From: Clostridiales bacterium
GTDB lineage: Bacteria; Acidobacteriota; Aminicenantia; Aminicenantales; UBA8522
Length of the DNA: 64,000 nt
Direction of reading: 5' to 3'
Assembly: GCA_029907205.1 (NCBI GenBank)
Contig: JARYMI010000015.1
Location: 1-64,000 of the forward strand
A program made the position numbers and the translations under genes. The notes below the pieces were generated by a model. That model saw nothing but the letters and a program-made list of their open reading frames with translations. It searched no databases and was not told where the DNA came from. The stretch's first letter is position 1. Each line of letters opens with the position of its first letter. Positions 1 to 8,645 of the stretch are shown in pieces.

Positions 1-125
1 TCCCTCACTTTCCGATCGACTTTCAATGTCCGGATGACTTCCGCAAACAACGCTAACCCGCTTCGGGGGGTGATGAGTTCATCGGTGTGTTCAAGCTTGA
101 AAGGCAAAATCCCTTGCTGTATCAT
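1..125 (-). CDS. IS1380-family transposase, N-terminal part (cut by window edge)
   Basis: The minus strand opens at an ATG at 125 and runs off the left edge, giving 41 residues. It begins MIQQGILPFKLE and continues through LITPRSGLALFAEVIR. That opening (M-x-x-GILPFK, then a TPRSGL block) is how IS1380-type DDE transposases start. A GGAGG Shine-Dalgarno lies about 8 bases before the ATG. The family call rests on remembered similarity over 41 residues, so the catalytic domain cannot be checked here. Confidence 0.72.
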   Translation of the reverse strand, partial: MIQQGILPFKLEHTDELITPRSGLALFAEVIRTLKVDRKVR

Positions 126-133
126 GGATATAC

Positions 134-202
134 CCTCCTGGTTAAGGTATCACCCATCGGGTGATTTATTTTTTTCATCAAAAACTACCTTATACCAGGA
201 GG
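134..202 (-). promoter_or_regulatory. Inverted repeat that can hide the transposase ribosome-binding site
   Basis: Bases 134-149 and 186-202 are complementary over 16 bp with one bulge, and a smaller perfect hairpin (TCACCC/GGGTGA, 150-155/159-164) sits between them. In a minus-strand transcript entering from outside, the 134-149 arm contains the GGAGG of the transposase gene, so the fold would block translation. Several insertion sequences protect themselves from read-through transcripts in this way. The pairing is seen; the role is inferred. Confidence 0.5.
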
Positions 203-254
203 CTTTTCGTTTCAATATCATTTTCTATCGGCAAATCAGGGCACACCACCGGCC

Positions 255-283
255 TTGACATTTCAAGAAAAAAGCCTTATTCA
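255..283 (+). promoter_or_regulatory. Sigma-70 type promoter
   Basis: TTGACA (255-260), a 17-base spacer, then TATTCA (278-283). The -35 is perfect and the -10 is weak. No gene start lies close by; the expected start near 290 begins the structured stretch that ends in a terminator at 473. Confidence 0.45.
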
Positions 284-289
284 TTTAAT

Positions 290-473
290 CTAGCGGTAAT
301 TTAAGGCTACTTGCTCCGCTCTAGAAATGTGCTAAAACGCCTTTTTTATTGGTCAGCGTTTTAGCGGGGTCTTTGACTTAAATAAGTAGCGGGTTGATTT
401 GTGGTGTATTGCAGCCGTTTAACAAGGTGCTAAAAAACCAGGGCCTGGGCTTTTTTAGCGCCAGGCTTTTTTT
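290..473 (+). ncRNA. Candidate structured small RNA, about 180 nt
   Basis: This stretch has its own promoter-like sequence upstream and an intrinsic terminator at its end, and no convincing reading frame. Nested complementary pairs are 299-305/377-383, 314-320/363-369 (one G-U) and 334-340/356-362, which give one long irregular hairpin. A second hairpin is 429-437/451-459. Size and rod-like shape recall 6S RNA, but no family signature could be confirmed. It could also be a non-coding end of the neighbouring insertion sequence. Confidence 0.35.
429..473 (+). terminator. Intrinsic terminator
   Basis: The hairpin GCTAAAAAA/TTTTTTAGC (429-437/451-459) overlaps an alternative stem GCCTGG/CCAGGC (443-448/461-466) that is followed directly by seven T. 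The second form is a standard Rho-independent terminator for plus-strand transcription. Confidence 0.55.
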
Positions 474-551
474 GTGCCTATTTGTGTTCCCGCACCCCCC
501 ACAGAAACCTGCAGGCTACCGCTGATATTTAAAAAAAGGAGGTCTAACGAC

Positions 552-1757
552 ATGATTTCCAAGAAACAGCGAAAAGCTTTTAAGAGGCTGATCGGCTCCC
601 TCGAAAAATGTTTTGATGAAAATGAGGGCGGTACTCACTGTGTTTTTTATACGCTCCTCATTCGCGTGCGCAGCTTGGAAAAGGCTTACGAAAAAAATCC
701 CGGGTTAGTCGGCAGTTATGTCACCGGCAAGAATATCTTTCTGAGCAAAGACGGGATGATCTCGCTCTGCGAAATGGGTTTTTACTTTGACGAAGATCTG
801 AGAATCCTAAAGGAGCTCGGGCTTGAGCAGAACAAGGACTTCTTCCTGGTTGATGGCGATGCACTTTGCTTTAGGGAGGAGGAACTCAGAGACGATTTCG
901 CCAGAGTCTATTCCGATATTTCCCCGTATTTTGATTTTATCAAGCTCATGGAGGGGCATCCCGTGATCAGGCTGAAGAAAGGGATTGAAACAATCCTCGA
1001 TGATGATGAAAAAAACCGCGATTACCTCGAGCTTTATTTCAGGAGCCTGTCGGAGAAAAAGGAAAAGGAAGCCCGGAGGAAATTCAATGAGAAAAAGAAA
1101 ATTCACCAAAAAGAGGTCCTGGACAAGCACAAAAGAAACGAAACTATCTATGGACAAGATTTGGTTTGTTTTGTTCATTATGAGGAGATGAAAGTCTGTT
1201 TGACCTGCGGAGAGATCTTTGGCGACTGGAGATACGAGGAGGAAATTGGGGAGATTTTTCCTAAGTATGTGAGTTTATCCGGCCACCAGAAATGCACCTG
1301 TAAAAGGGATCGGGAGGAAGAGAAGTGGCCCGGGTTCGATTTCAACGAAGCCCTCACACTCTGTTACGGCTGCGGGGCTGAATTGTTGATAAGCGGATCG
1401 CGGTGGTCTGTCTGGTTCTGTGAATCCTGCAAAGAGAGCGTTATCAGCTTCAACTCACTTTTGGGAAGTCCCCTCATTCCGCTGGGCAGGCATTCAATAA
1501 TGACTGGGATCGAGCTGCCTGCAGCCAGTACCCATGATGAAAACAAAATCAAACAGTTCGTTTCTCAGGTCAACCTGTTGGTCGACAGAATCCATCTTCT
1601 TTTGAATTGGCGGCAGGGGCTGATGAAAAGGAATTTTGCCTCCCTTGGGATCTCCGGTGATATCCTACTCACCGACTATTTGTTCAAGGCAGATCAGGAG
1701 ATCCCAAAGATTCAAAATCTTCAGGGGATGCTGGCCTTCTTCGCCCAGAAAATTTAA
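552..1757 (+). CDS. Unknown protein with two zinc-ribbon-like Cys clusters
   Basis: The gene encodes 401 residues from the ATG at 552, chosen over an upstream start because AGGAGG lies at 537-542. The N-terminal half is charged and helical, with a Lys/Glu-rich stretch around residues 165-215. The C-terminal half has CLTCGE and a later CTCK, then CYGCG and CESCK, so two treble-clef or zinc-ribbon units are likely. I do not recognise the family. It lies between two insertion sequences beside a broken restriction gene, so it may be cargo of a mobile region. No signal peptide or membrane segment is evident. Confidence 0.7.
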   Translation: MISKKQRKAFKRLIGSLEKCFDENEGGTHCVFYTLLIRVRSLEKAYEKNPGLVGSYVTGKNIFLSKDGMISLCEMGFYFDEDLRILKELGLEQNKDFFLVDGDALCFREEELRDDFARVYSDISPYFDFIKLMEGHPVIRLKKGIETILDDDEKNRDYLELYFRSLSEKKEKEARRKFNEKKKIHQKEVLDKHKRNETIYGQDLVCFVHYEEMKVCLTCGEIFGDWRYEEEIGEIFPKYVSLSGHQKCTCKRDREEEKWPGFDFNEALTLCYGCGAELLISGSRWSVWFCESCKESVISFNSLLGSPLIPLGRHSIMTGIELPAASTHDENKIKQFVSQVNLLVDRIHLLLNWRQGLMKRNFASLGISGDILLTDYLFKADQEIPKIQNLQGMLAFFAQKI

Positions 1758-2128
1758 TTCAATGATGCAGAGCAGCGTTGAATAAAGAGGTGACGAACAA
1801 CCCTATCCCTAAATCGGATGCGGCTTGGGCCATAAGCTTCGGATATGCCGACCTCGAGAATCGCACTCCGACATTTTCAGAGGCCAGAGCCCACCGCATG
1901 TCCTTATTCCCCAGAGAAGTGCCCCTTTCCTGAAGTTCAACCTTAGTCCCATCGACCATAAGTAAATAAAAAAAGGAAAGAAAAAGGAAAAAGTATCTTG
2001 TCCAGGCGCGGGCTGAATTACTGTTATTTTCGGTTTCTTTTCGGTTATTAAAACCGTTTGGCCTTTTCGTCTGTCCACAGAAAACATGCGAACCCTGCAA
2101 GCCCGATTTAGCTTTTTCTTTGCTTATT
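1758..2128. other. Gap with no assignable gene
   Basis: A minus-strand frame reads MVDGTKVELQ onward for 67 residues from 1962 to 1759 and has protein-like composition, but it has no clear ribosome-binding site and I cannot match it to a family. It may be a fragment left from deletion next to the IS1634-type element. Nothing else is seen here. Confidence 0.3.
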
Positions 2129-2134
2129 TAATTA

Positions 2135-2163
2135 CCTAAATTTTAGCTGATTTTTCACACTAC
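2135..2163 (+). repeat. Left inverted repeat of the IS1634-type element
   Basis: The sequence from CCTAAATTTTA to CACACTAC matches the reverse complement of 3613-3642 at both ends of the arm, with a poorly matched middle of about five bases. Confidence 0.7.
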
Positions 2164-2205
2164 AGGAAGCAAATTTGTTTTCCAGGGGAAAATTGAACTT
2201 TGCTC

Positions 2206-2234
2206 TTGACTTTTGGATAGCTGTGGTGTATATT
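2206..2234 (+). promoter_or_regulatory. Promoter of the IS1634-type transposase
   Basis: TTGACT (2206-2211), 17-base spacer, TATATT (2229-2234). The -10 lies in the palindrome GTGTATATTATATACAC just before the ATG at 2244. Confidence 0.6.
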
Positions 2235-2243
2235 ATATACACC

Positions 2244-3616
2244 ATGAGCTTCATCAGAAAAATCAAAAAGGGTCCTTATGTCTACCTGGCCGAGGTCGAA
2301 AACCACCGCGTCCAGGGCAAAGTCGTCCAAAAGGTTCTCCGCTACGTCGGAAAAGAGATCAATGGTCAGATCCAACGACGGGTTGTGACCAGCGACGTCG
2401 AGGTCGAGGCCGTCCGCCATTGTGCCGATGTTCTGGCCGTCCACCGGGTGGCCGAACAGTTGGGTTTGAGGGAAATGTTCGGCGAGCACGGTCCCTACAT
2501 CCTCTCGTTTGTCTATTCCCACCTTCTGGAACGGCCGAGCATCCGGAAGCTCGAGGAATGGTTCGGCCACACAGAGATTCCCGAGCTTTTGGGACTTCAT
2601 GAGATTTCGACCGGCCGGCTGTACGAAACCCTGGGGCATCTCAGCCGATGGGATTTCGGCCAAGTGGAAGAGAAGATTCTGGACCGTCTGCGGAGATACG
2701 AAGCCCGAAACCGTTCGGCGATCATCGACGTCACGGATACCTATTTTGAAGGCGGGAACTTGGCCGAACGATCTCGGCGAGGCAAAGACGGCAAGGTCCG
2801 AAAGCTCCTCCAGATCGGATTGGGAGTGACGCAGGGCCGCGGCTTTCCCATCTTGATGAGAACCTATCCCGGGACAACCTCCAACATCATGATTTTCAAG
2901 GACCTCTACAACCGGCTCCTGGAGCGGGGCTACAGAGCCGTAATTATAGACAGGGGAATGAGTTGCGAGGATAACATCCGGCGCATCCTGGAAGCCAGGA
3001 TGGAGATCATCTGCGGGCTGCGCAAAAACGACCGTCTGCGGCGGCGATTCCTGGCCCGGATTGACCGCGAGGCGCTGTACCGACGGGAGAATCGGGTGGC
3101 TCTCCAGAGCGCCGGGGTTTATGTCCAGGCGTTCCCCTATCTCTGCGGCCAACTCATCGTGGTGTACAACCCCTCGCTGGAGGTCGTCCGCCGGGAGATC
3201 GCTTACGAAATGGAAAAAATCCGGGAGAAGGACCTTCGGGATGAAGGCTACTCTCTCCTCTATCACAATACCTCCCAGACGATCGAGGCCGTGACGCGGC
3301 AATACTTTGAGAAAGAGATCGTCGACCGGGCCTTCAAAAAGCTTAAGGGAGTGTTGTCGTTGCGGCCGATTCGGGTGGGCAGAAAGAACACATCGAGGGC
3401 CATATCCGCGTCTGTTATCTCGCCTATGCGATCCTCTCTTTGCTGGAATATCATCTCCGCAAATCGGGGTTTTCGGCCGTCGAGTTTCTCGAGAAGCTCC
3501 GGAGAGGCTACCGGGTGCATCTCAAGGATCGGAAATCCGGTCATCGCTGGAACACGGATGTGCTGTTGGAGAAGAAGCTTTATAAATATTTTGATTCCCT
3601 CCAGGCGGCCATGTAG
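2244..3616 (+). pseudogene. IS1634-family transposase, frameshifted near the C-terminus
   Basis: The ATG at 2244 (MSFIRKIKKGPYVYLAEVE) starts a DDE transposase of the IS4/IS1634 group; DVTDTYFEGG and IIDRGMSCEDN are the expected acidic-residue regions. The first frame holds to about 3380 and then degenerates. From about 3387 the next frame (-1) continues with EHIEGHIRVCYLAYAILSLL and ends LYKYFDSLQAAM at 3616, just inside the right repeat. The simplest reading is loss of one base around 3375-3386. There is no typical slippery heptamer, so programmed frameshifting is unlikely. Confidence 0.82.
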
Positions 3617-3642
3617 TGTATAAAATAGGGGTAAAATTCAGG
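3613..3642 (-). repeat. Right inverted repeat of the IS1634-type element
   Basis: GTAGTGTATAAAATA through TAAAATTCAGG is the imperfect inverted partner of 2135-2163. It overlaps the last codons of the transposase and supplies the stop codon to the cut restriction gene on the other strand. Confidence 0.7.
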
Positions 3643-5896
3643 TAATCAGCATGTCTCGTTTAGCACGGTCGATGACAAAAGCCTCGTTGAAGCCGGTTAA
3701 GACACCCCGGTAAATCTTTCCTCCTACATATTCACCGAGAGGAACGCCTGCAGCCTTAATTTTTTCGAGCAATTTTGTCGCTCGGCGGCCAACAAGAGTG
3801 AAGCCCTCGTCTCCGAGTGCTGCGTCCTCGAGCTCATAGCCGACTCTAGCGGCTTCTTCTTCAAGGTCACCGAAATCGAGGCGTTTGATAGGGGCATACA
3901 AGGGCTTTGTCCGCGGCCGCGTTTTGGAAATGATCATGATAAGCGGGAACGTGGCTGCGTCCTGAAATACTCTCAACTCGCCGAAATCCACCAGCTTATG
4001 GATCTGGAATTTCTTCACCAGACCACGGAGGCCTTTCCCGTATCGAGCCCGCATCCATTTGTTTGAGACGATAAAACCGAAACGGCCACCCTGACGGGTG
4101 AGGCGAAGAGCCTGTTCTATAAAAATGACATAAAGATCGGCTGTGGGGACAAAGGACTTATAGCGAGAAAGATAATATGCTTTTTCTTCACGCAACTCCT
4201 CCTGCCGAATATACGGCGGATTTCCGATAACAGCATCAAAGCCGCCCGCTTTCATCACCTCGGCAAATTCCATCTGCCAATCAAACGGGTTGACGCGGCG
4301 GCGTTCCTCGTCGTCAACTTCGAAGGGAAGGATTAAAGAGCCGCCGCCCGGTCTTGCGCAACGAACGAAATCCCAGTAATCGGAAGCGATGACCGAGTTA
4401 CCGCACTTGATATTGTTTTGAAGCGGCGGCAGAAGAGCCGTCTTGACCAGGAGCAGGGCATCCACGTCTTCCAGGATCTTGAGGTAGAGCGACATCCGCG
4501 TCACCTCGCAGGCCTGAGGGTCCTTGTCAACGCCAAAAATGTTGTTGACCAGAATCCGGCCTTTGAACTTGGGCGAAAGCTGCCAGCGTCCGGTTGTCTC
4601 ATCGCGCCAGCACTCCGCGCCATAGCCCCGCGTTATCTTGTGCGGATTACTGTTATAATATTGCTCGTGCCAGGCGATGAGCTGATGAAAAGCGCCCAGA
4701 AGGAAGGAGCCGGAGCCGCAAGCTGGATCAAGAATCTTAAGCTTTGCGACGTCCGACGGAGTCTTGCACTTTCTCAAGAGCTCGCCGACTGTATTTTCGA
4801 CGATATAATCCACGATGTATTTGGGCGTGTAATAAACGCCGCCTGCTTTTCGAACCTCGGGCTTTTCTTCCACGACGGCGCGATGACTTTCAGTCAGGCG
4901 GATAGTGGAGCCCAAAAAACGTTCGTAGATGGTCCCTAACATTTCGACACCAACGACGTTGAACTGGTATGGACACCTGGGGTAATAGAGAGACTCTATA
5001 AAATCTTTTAGGGGCTTATCGTCGATAATCAAATGTTCCGAGAAATGGGGATAAAAAAGTTCGCCGTTGTACTGAGGCTCGAGATAACGAAATTTATCGA
5101 CAAGATATTGGTAAAGCGGCTTTTCGCGCTCAGCCTTCCACCGGTTGAGAGCGTCGAGCAAGAGTTCAACCGCTTCGACATTGCGGTCTTCGATCACGCG
5201 GACGAAAATCACCCGGTCAAGGAGGCGCTGGACAGTTTCGTTAATCTCATGAACGCTGAGGTCGGCGTTTCGAATGGCGATAACACGCGCCAGCTCAGCT
5301 CGCCATTCGTTCAGTCGTTCAAAAAATTTCCTGTCGAGAGCTTCCTTGTTGCGTTCGCGGCGGGCCGCGGGCAAAAGCTTTTTCAGGGCGCCCGAAGCGA
5401 CGGCCTCACGCGAAAACGTAGCCTCAAGATGTTCCCACCGATCTGCATAGTCTCTATAAGCTATATCAAATCGCTTGAAGAGGCCCCTCGCTGGATTTTC
5501 GTAGCTCGGCAGAAGGCCTGTATCGTATAAGCGGAAATGAGAGAAATTGGTAAGGATTCCGAAGTCCACCGGGAGGTTATATCCATAACGTTTTATCTGA
5601 AAAATAAAGTCTGGATCATCAAGGCGTTTGCGGAAGTCCTTTGTTTCGACGATAAACTGGGGCTTCCCCCCTAACAAGAAACAGTAATCGGCATGTTTCG
5701 TGCTGTCGCGGATGAATACCCGCTTCTCGACGATGACCTCGCGCGGGTCCCTCAGGTTCCAACCCAGTGCCTCCCAAAACGGGTTGATATAACTGAGGCG
5801 CAGCGATGCTTCGTCAAAATCTTGGGGCACCGCGCCCTCCACCAGCCGATCGAAGTCGTCAACCAGTCTCTTGATGACGTCGGGAGCTTTTGTCAT
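3638..5896 (-). pseudogene. Type IIG restriction-modification enzyme, 3' end removed by IS insertion
   Basis: 752 residues remain of an enzyme that normally has about 1000 or more. The N-terminus carries a PD-(D/E)xK-like nuclease (D70, then E84-T-K86). The N6-adenine methyltransferase follows, with motif I DPACGSGSF (390-398) and motif IV NPPY (559-562). A TaqI-type specificity domain begins near residue 715 (VPLGEYVGGKIYRGV) and is cut after about 20-30 residues, where the IS1634-type repeat supplies the TGA. The missing half is not on the far side of the element, where the frame stops within three codons. Target recognition is therefore likely lost. Confidence 0.82.
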
Positions 5897-5922
5897 CGCC
5901 TTAGCGATTCTCCGGATAATAT

Positions 5923-6114
5923 TTAGTCCCTTTTGCGCCGAGTAACTTTAAGAAATCTCTGTAATCCTTTTCGACTCTCATGTTTTAAATCATAAACCAT
6001 TTCCCTGAGGTATTGAAGCGTGTCCAGTCTCTCGGCCGGCGACGTTTTCAGCCAGTCGTCGAAGTCGAGATCGTCCGATTCATCAAGCGTGACGATTCTG
6101 ATGCCCTTTTTCAT
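5923..6114 (-). CDS. Small protein resembling nucleotidyltransferase-partner proteins
   Basis: 63 residues, starting MKKGIRIVTL, with an acidic patch (DESDDLDFDDW) and a basic C-terminus (VTRRKRD). Its helix, PAERLDTLQYLREMVYDLKHESRKGLQRF, is of the type seen in short proteins encoded before MNT-like nucleotidyltransferases. No nucleotidyltransferase follows here: the next gene, 26 bases on, is the truncated type IIG enzyme. It may be an orphan half of a toxin-antitoxin-like pair. The Shine-Dalgarno is weak. Confidence 0.5.
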   Translation of the reverse strand: MKKGIRIVTLDESDDLDFDDWLKTSPAERLDTLQYLREMVYDLKHESRKGLQRFLKVTRRKRD

Positions 6115-6353
6115 CAGGCTCAGGTTATCAAATCATCCGCCTTTTTTCAACCGGGTCAAATCCCTCACGCCGCTTTTCCCCTGTTCCAGCGCCTCCGGTT
6201 AACCTGACGTTATCCCAAGTCAATCAGCCCCGTCCTCTTCTTTATTTCCAAATGGAGGATGATCAGAGAGAACCTTTTCGCTCGTGGATTCGTAATCAAT
6301 GATGAAGATATGGATACGACCGGAAGTCGTCGTTGAAAGAGGTCAAGATTGAG

Positions 6354-8537
6354 ATGAAAAAAAGAGAGTTGTTTACCAGGACAATCCGACTGTTCAATTT
6401 GTTTGCAGTTGCGGCAGTTTTAGCGTCCGCAATTGCTGCAGCGCCGCTGCTTGAGGCTTCGATATCCGCCCAGAAGCCCAAAGAGCCCCTCGTCGTGCCG
6501 AAGTTCGACACGCCGCCCAATATCGACGGGGTTGTGAACGACGCAGTCTGGGAAAAGGGGCTTAAGTTCGAGAACTTCGTCCAATACGCTCCCAAGGAGA
6601 ACGGAACGCCCACCCAGAAGACGACCGCCTGGATGGGCTATGACACGAAGAATCTCTACATCGCCTTCCGCTGCGACGACACCGAAGCGGGGAAAATCCG
6701 TGCGTCCGTCACGAACCGGGACAATGCCATGGACGACGACTGGATCCTCGTTTTTCTCGACACATTTAACGAAAAACGCCGGGCTTCGTCGTTCTTTCTC
6801 AACCCCATCGGCGTCCAGATGGACATGATCCGTGTCGAAGAGGGCGGAAACGACAACTTTGACAATAGCTGGGACACCGTCTGGGAATCCGAAGGGAGAG
6901 TGGATGAGGGCGGCTACACGGTGGAGATGGCCATCCCCTTCAAGAGCCTCCGCTTTCCGGACGCAGCGACAAAGACCTGGGGCCTCGTCCTCGGACGGAA
7001 CATCCCGCGGTCGGGCGAGATCATCCTCTGGCCCTCGTTTTCGCGCCAGATTCCCGGCCTCCTCACCCAGGGCGGCGAAATCGTCATCCCGGGCGCGGTC
7101 GAGCGGGGCCGAAACCTTGAAATCATGCCCGTGGCGACCTCGCTCAAGCGTGAAGGAAAGTCGGTTGACTTCGAGCCCGGCGTCAACTTAAAATACGGCC
7201 TAAAATCCGACCTGACCCTCGATGCCACGCTCAACCCGGACTTCAGCCACATCGAGGCGGATGCACCGCAGATAGACGTCAACCTCCGCTTCGCCCTCCG
7301 CTATCCCGAGAAGCGGCCTTTTTTTCTTGAGGGCATGGAGATATTCAAGTTCCCCGAAATCGAGATGGTCTACACTCGCCGCATCATCGACCCGCTCTGG
7401 GGCGTGAAGGCCTCCGGGAAGATCGGCCGGTTCGCCTACGGAATCCTCTCGGCCCAGGACCAGCACCCGAGCGAAAGCCTGTGGGACATCCACAACGGCG
7501 GGACGCCGACCGACGACCAGGCCTGGTTCAACATCGTCCGCCTCAAAACAGACGTCTTCAAGGAATCGTACATCGGCTTCTGCCTGGCCGATAAGGAGAT
7601 CAACCGCTCTTGGAACCGGGTCGGCGGCGTGGACGGCCAGTGGCGTTTCGCGAACAAGTTTTTCTTCAGCTTCCAGGCCTTGGCCTCAAAGACAAACCGC
7701 GACGGCGACCCGACGCCGGTGGCCCCCGCCCTCTATGCCGAAGCCTTTTATTTTACCAAGCATTGGACCGCCGGCGGATACTGGAAATCGATCCACCCCG
7801 ACTTCGAGGCGGCCTCGGGCTTCGTCAACCGGACCGACTTCCGAACCGCTGGGGCGTTCACAAGCGCCTCCATTTATCCAGACAAGAAATTCCTCAATCA
7901 AATCAGGGTCAACCTTAACGCGGGGCGAAGGCTCGACTACTTCAGTCCTGCGGTCCAGGACACCTGGGTCCGGTTCCAGACCCAGCTTCGCTTCACCGAG
8001 TTCAACCAGGCATTCATCATGGTTGAAAACGGCTTAGAAAAATATGCCGGCACAGACTTCCGAAAAACGACTCTCTACGTCGAAAGCCAGAGCAACATCC
8101 TCAGGCGGATGCCCTTCAGTTTGTTCGTCAAGATTGGCGATGCGATCAACTACGACCCTGACGACCCATTTCTCGGCTGGGGGGTGACATTCGGGGGTGG
8201 GACGAACTTCAAACCCTCAAGCCGCCTCCAGATCGGCGTGGACTTCAGCAAGAGCAGCTTCTGGCGGGAGGCCGGAGGCGAGCGTCTCTGGGATTTCAAC
8301 GTCATCCGCACGCGGACGGCCTACCAGTTGACGAAATCCCTTTCGGTCAGGGCCATCCTCGATTACAACCACTACTACAGGGAGATCTTCGGAAGCTTCC
8401 TCGTGAGCTACATCCTCCGGCCAGGCACGGTCTTCTTCCTCGGCTTCGACTCAAACTACGACAAGCCGGCGCCCGGCCCTTATGCCCGCCGCGACTATTC
8501 TGTTTTTCTTAAGTTCTCTTATTGGTGGAGGCTGTAA
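6354..8537 (+). CDS. CBM9-like / DUF5916 outer-membrane-associated protein
   Basis: 727 residues from ATG 6354; a TTG at 6333 would add seven. A signal sequence ends around residue 38. Residues about 50-230 match the carbohydrate-binding module 9-like domain (PPNIDGVVNDAVWEKG, then WMGYDTKNLYIAFRCDD). The rest is a DUF5916-type region rich in aromatic beta strands, ending in FSYWWRL with the aromatic end usual for outer-membrane barrels. The family is common in Acidobacteriota and Bacteroidota and may bind or import a glycan; its exact role is unknown. It stands alone, with no promoter recognised. Confidence 0.75.
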   Translation: MKKRELFTRTIRLFNLFAVAAVLASAIAAAPLLEASISAQKPKEPLVVPKFDTPPNIDGVVNDAVWEKGLKFENFVQYAPKENGTPTQKTTAWMGYDTKNLYIAFRCDDTEAGKIRASVTNRDNAMDDDWILVFLDTFNEKRRASSFFLNPIGVQMDMIRVEEGGNDNFDNSWDTVWESEGRVDEGGYTVEMAIPFKSLRFPDAATKTWGLVLGRNIPRSGEIILWPSFSRQIPGLLTQGGEIVIPGAVERGRNLEIMPVATSLKREGKSVDFEPGVNLKYGLKSDLTLDATLNPDFSHIEADAPQIDVNLRFALRYPEKRPFFLEGMEIFKFPEIEMVYTRRIIDPLWGVKASGKIGRFAYGILSAQDQHPSESLWDIHNGGTPTDDQAWFNIVRLKTDVFKESYIGFCLADKEINRSWNRVGGVDGQWRFANKFFFSFQALASKTNRDGDPTPVAPALYAEAFYFTKHWTAGGYWKSIHPDFEAASGFVNRTDFRTAGAFTSASIYPDKKFLNQIRVNLNAGRRLDYFSPAVQDTWVRFQTQLRFTEFNQAFIMVENGLEKYAGTDFRKTTLYVESQSNILRRMPFSLFVKIGDAINYDPDDPFLGWGVTFGGGTNFKPSSRLQIGVDFSKSSFWREAGGERLWDFNVIRTRTAYQLTKSLSVRAILDYNHYYREIFGSFLVSYILRPGTVFFLGFDSNYDKPAPGPYARRDYSVFLKFSYWWRL

Positions 8538-8645
8538 AACCGGGAAGCTCAGGAAGGTAGTGGTTTTACTGCGAATAACGAGTTATGAGAAAATATGGCG
8601 GCTCGATTTTAATACAATCAATAAAAAGCATCCTCTTTTTAAGAG

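Larger units (their letters stand above)
2135..3642 (+). mobile_element. IS1634-family insertion sequence
   Basis: The element is about 1.5 kb and is bounded by imperfect inverted repeats starting CCTAAATTTTA (2135) and ending TAAAATTCAGG (3642). Flanking hexamers TAATTA (2129-2134) and TAATCA (3643-3648) differ at one base and look like a target-site duplication. It holds one transposase gene with its own promoter and has landed in the 3' part of a type IIG restriction gene. The transposase has a frameshift, so the copy is probably inactive. Confidence 0.8.

Noticed and set aside
34-258. Plus-strand frame of 74 codons at the left edge
   Set aside because: It overlaps the IS1380-type transposase start and the hairpin on the other strand; composition is not protein-like and there is no ribosome-binding site.
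2160-3302. Minus-strand frame of 380 codons across the transposase gene
   Set aside because: It is a GC-skew shadow of the transposase with no recognisable domain.
3365-3390. Programmed -1 frameshift in the IS1634-type transposase
   Set aside because: No A6G-type or X-XXY-YYZ slippery site or downstream stem was seen, and this family normally has one uninterrupted gene; mutation is simpler.
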